From NCBI GenBank assembly GCA_002684875.1, contig NYVY01000110.1:1-5756 (forward strand): DNA of 5,756 nucleotides. The letters run 5' to 3'. This document shows, one piece after another, positions 3,638 to 5,756 of this stretch. The first letter of the stretch is position 1; the number at the start of each line of letters is the position of its first letter. Under the pieces are notes generated by a model. It made no database searches and was not told where the DNA came from. It saw nothing but the letters and a program-made list of their open reading frames with translations. The stretch is from Pseudomonadota bacterium (GTDB lineage Bacteria > Pseudomonadota > Gammaproteobacteria > Burkholderiales > Burkholderiaceae_A). The position numbers and the translations under genes are program-made.

Positions 3638-3661
3638 ATTGCACCACCTTAAAAAAATTTC

Positions 3662-3690
3662 TTGACATTTTATTGCTCTTCCCTTATAAT
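3662..3690 (+). promoter_or_regulatory. Exact-consensus promoter of the GNAT/structural-protein operon
   Basis: TTGACA (3662-3667), a 17-bp spacer and TATAAT (3685-3690). An A7 tract (3651-3657) precedes TTTCTTGACA. Transcription would begin near 3697, immediately ahead of AAGGAG (3702-3707) and the ATG at 3715, leaving a very short leader. Confidence 0.88.
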
Positions 3691-3714
3691 TGATAAAAAT
3701 TAAGGAGAATAGTA

Positions 3715-4227
3715 ATGAGTTTACTCAGCGATACAGACAGAGAATTTATAGGCGACTGTGCTCTGCCTACATACACAGGAAGACTTGCCGTTGAAAGCGA
3801 CAGAGCTTGGCTGGACGAAGTAAATGCAGACTCTGTTGTGTATGATAATGCGGATGCACTGATTATTGATCCTCCAGATAGACTTAGTAACCCCTTTCGA
3901 CTATGTAGAGTATTTAGAAGAAATTCAGACAATGAAAGAATTTTCTGGGTATCCAACCATTACGATCCAATAAATGGAATTATAAGACTATTCGGCTTTG
4001 GAGTACATCCTACCCACAGAAAGCAAGGCCATCAAAAGAAGTATAGAGAAGAAAGTTGGACTTGGGTAAAGAATCAAACATGGTTTAAAGAAAATATACA
4101 AACTTCTTTACATGATGTAGCACATGCTCTTTTAAAGACAGATTTTCATGAAGCATATAAGCCTGTGAGCACCAACAGAGGATTAGTAACGTATAAGGCA
4201 AATGTATCTGATATAAATTATGACTAA
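3715..4227 (+). CDS. GNAT-like acetyltransferase-fold protein
   Basis: The 170-residue product has a recognisable GNAT core: a beta strand IIRLFGFGV (89-97), then HPTHRKQGHQKKYREESWTWV (98-118). This corresponds to the acetyl-CoA-binding motif A (V-x-P-x-x-R-x-x-G-x-G/A followed by a long helix). R102 and G105 are in place, but the last loop position is Q107 rather than G/A, so coenzyme binding or activity may be altered. The N-terminal half contains a strand-like FWVSNHYD (77-84), as in GNAT sheets. The C-terminus is divergent. ATG follows AAGGAG at 7-nt spacing. Its end overlaps the start of the structural-repeat gene by 8 nt, so the two are co-translated and it may act on, or be packaged with, virion proteins (inference). 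Confidence 0.65.
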   Translation: MSLLSDTDREFIGDCALPTYTGRLAVESDRAWLDEVNADSVVYDNADALIIDPPDRLSNPFRLCRVFRRNSDNERIFWVSNHYDPINGIIRLFGFGVHPTHRKQGHQKKYREESWTWVKNQTWFKENIQTSLHDVAHALLKTDFHEAYKPVSTNRGLVTYKANVSDINYD

Positions 4228-5756
4228 TTATACAAAAACCATCACGCTTACTAGCTCAGGCCCAGTTGTTACGCAGAATATTGAGCCAGGAGACACTGTT
4301 ACAGTTACTGTAGAGGACAATAGTAGCCAGTCCCAGAATGCAAATAATATTAGTCTTACTTTATCGGGGTCAGGTGCAAGTATAAATAAAAGCGCCGTAA
4401 CGTCAAGCGGAGAAACTTTTGTAATAACGGCAGGTAGTCAAGGTCATGGTACTTATAATTGGAGTGTGGGCCTTTCAGGCTCTGTTAAGGGCCAAGGAAA
4501 TGTTTCAGGTACAGTTAATGGTAGTCTAAGCGTAGATCAAATTCCGAATGCTTATTCTTTTACAAATGTAACTAATAGCTCTGTGAATGCTCAACATACA
4601 GAGAAAGCGCAGATAACAGGTATTAATAAGGCTTCATATGTTGGTCCTGCGCCTTCAGGATTTGAACTCGCTATATATACTTCAGGCACTCCTCCTTCTA
4701 ACTTTTGGAGGACTACTGCTACTAATATAACTAATGGTCAATACTTGCATGTAAGGGGTAATGCTCCTTCCAGCGTGGGTCAAACTAACTCAGGAACCTT
4801 TAGTGTAGGAACAGGTGCTGGAGGAACTCTTACAAGTGCAACTTGGTCAATTTCTACAGTAGCGGGAGACTCTACTCCAAATGGATTTAGTTTTTCAAAT
4901 TTAGCAAATCAGGAGCCGAGTACAACATTCACACAAAGTAGACAAATAACAGGAATTAATCAAACTGTAACAGTAACTAGGGGAGGAGATTCTAGTGCAA
5001 CTTTTGCAGTTTCTTCTAGCTCGTCTGTTCCATCTTCGTCATCTTTTACTGTGGCATCTAAAACTATGACGAATGGTCAATATGTACATTTTCGAATGGC
5101 TTCGTCGTCGTCTTTTAGTACATCAAAAACCGCAAATATTTCTGTAGGAACGGTAACTTCTCCTAACTGGACGATTACAACAAGAGCGCCTGACGTAACT
5201 CCAACTGCTTTTACTTTTACAAATGTATCAGGAGTTGCTAGAAATGCCCCACAAAATGCATATGTGCAAATAACAGGCATAGAAGCACTTGTAGCTGCAA
5301 CTATTACTGGAGCAGGCGCAACTTTTGCAGTATCGAATTCTACGGCGACTCCGAGTAGTGGATTTAGCACTGCAGGAAGAAATGTTAGTAATAATCAATA
5401 TGTGCATGTACGGATGACTTCATCAAATAGTTATAATACTACAGTTACAACTACTTTAACAGCCGGAGGAGTTTCAGATGGTTGGGATGTAACAACCCAG
5501 GCAGCTCCTTCGACTGTCGATGGATTTAATGCAGCTCAAGGAGGTATAGCAGGTACTAATAGTCATGGTCTATCTATAAAGTCTTCAAATGGAACAGAGA
5601 TGTTTGGAGTAAATCTTAGAAATACCGCAATTCAAGTATTTTCTACATTTAGTATTTCAGCAAACTCCAGCCAGACTTTTGCATGTGCTAATGCTAATGA
5701 TAGTTCAAAAGTTTTAATTGTTACTAAGGGTATTTCCACTTCGACTACTCAGTCAA
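4220..5756 (+). CDS. Tandem-repeat beta-sandwich protein, likely tail/receptor-contact structural protein (3' partial)
   Basis: The frame is open from ATG at 4220 to the window edge, 512 codons with no stop, so the C-terminus is missing. Composition is rich in T, S, N, G and V with a single cysteine (C489), as in tail fibres and virion decoration proteins. Residues 1-107 look like an Ig-like sandwich (PGDTVTVTVEDNS at 23-35, then glycine/serine-rich strands). Three homologous repeats follow (108-218, 219-326, 327-430). At about 447 a new domain starts (NSHGLSIKSSNGTEMFGV), resembling the HGL-x-I start of C-terminal domains in phage minor tail proteins (from memory). An in-frame TAA at 4214 fixes the start. 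No clear ribosome site exists; the ATGACTAA overlap with the GNAT gene suggests coupling. A secreted adhesin is the alternative, but there is no signal peptide. Confidence 0.78.
   Translation, partial: MTNYTKTITLTSSGPVVTQNIEPGDTVTVTVEDNSSQSQNANNISLTLSGSGASINKSAVTSSGETFVITAGSQGHGTYNWSVGLSGSVKGQGNVSGTVNGSLSVDQIPNAYSFTNVTNSSVNAQHTEKAQITGINKASYVGPAPSGFELAIYTSGTPPSNFWRTTATNITNGQYLHVRGNAPSSVGQTNSGTFSVGTGAGGTLTSATWSISTVAGDSTPNGFSFSNLANQEPSTTFTQSRQITGINQTVTVTRGGDSSATFAVSSSSSVPSSSSFTVASKTMTNGQYVHFRMASSSSFSTSKTANISVGTVTSPNWTITTRAPDVTPTAFTFTNVSGVARNAPQNAYVQITGIEALVAATITGAGATFAVSNSTATPSSGFSTAGRNVSNNQYVHVRMTSSNSYNTTVTTTLTAGGVSDGWDVTTQAAPSTVDGFNAAQGGIAGTNSHGLSIKSSNGTEMFGVNLRNTAIQVFSTFSISANSSQTFACANANDSSKVLIVTKGISTSTTQS
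4541..5509 (+). repeat. Three tandem coding repeats of about 105-112 residues
   Basis: Each repeat has the same ordered landmarks. F-x-F-(T/S)-N-(V/L) is at residues 112, 223 and 331. QITGI is at 131, 242 and 350. N-(G/N)-QY-(L/V)-H-(V/F)-R is at 172, 285 and 391. W-x-(I/V)-x-T is at about 209, 317 and 422, near each repeat's end, followed by a linker such as APDVTP. Repeats are diverged in sequence but keep length and order, as expected for tandem beta-sandwich modules forming a fibre stalk or stacked decoration. The second repeat has a serine-rich insert (264-276). Confidence 0.85.

Noticed and set aside
5077..5370. 97-codon minus-strand open frame within the repeat gene
   Set aside because: Antisense shadow of the low-complexity Thr/Val/Ser-rich structural frame; no ribosome site or promoter.

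Overview
The window reads as part of the genome of a tailed bacteriophage (or a prophage or phage-plasmid) of a Gram-negative, probably proteobacterial, host. Four things support this. The genes are short and tightly packed in strand-specific blocks. A DEDDh exonuclease, a HAD-type phosphatase and tiny membrane proteins sit together. A long Thr/Ser/Asn/Gly-rich open frame made of tandem beta-sandwich-like repeats looks like a tail or receptor-contact protein. Two small proteins carry Sec signal peptides, and one of them ends in an outer-membrane-barrel signature. No terminase, capsid or polymerase gene is visible, so the phage assignment is inferred from gene style. The host is not determined.

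Layout. Positions 1-674 hold no convincing protein gene but are dense in signals: GC-rich palindromes, a near-duplicated segment of about 125 bp carrying two rightward sigma70-type promoters, a perfect 16-bp parS-type palindrome (463-478), DnaA-box-like nonamers, and a two-stem hairpin (611-664) that may end the leftward operon. Positions 2372-675 form a leftward operon whose genes all overlap: a small HTH-like protein, a small membrane protein, a HAD phosphatase and a 3'-5' exonuclease, driven by a strong promoter at 2345-2372. A separate leftward gene at 2605-2408 encodes a two-helix membrane protein and has its own promoter. Positions 2606-2884 are a divergent control region.

Rightward from 2808 the DNA is visibly more AT-rich. 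Each gene or gene pair has its own exact-consensus promoter (TTGACA-17 bp-TATAAT) preceded by an A-tract. These genes are a small periplasmic protein (2885-3133), a 14-codon leader ORF followed by a small outer-membrane-like beta protein (3269-3604) and a strong UUCG terminator, then a GNAT-like protein (3715-4227) overlapping the repeat-containing structural protein. That protein runs off the right edge, open from 4220 to 5756.

Interpretation. The leftward block looks like nucleic-acid metabolism plus a small regulator. The two secreted-protein genes look like moron-type cassettes, expressed independently and perhaps altering the host envelope. The GNAT/repeat pair looks like the start of a virion-structure module. 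The most notable signals are the parS site in the promoter-rich left region, the set of near-identical consensus promoters, and the leader-ORF-coupled outer-membrane protein.
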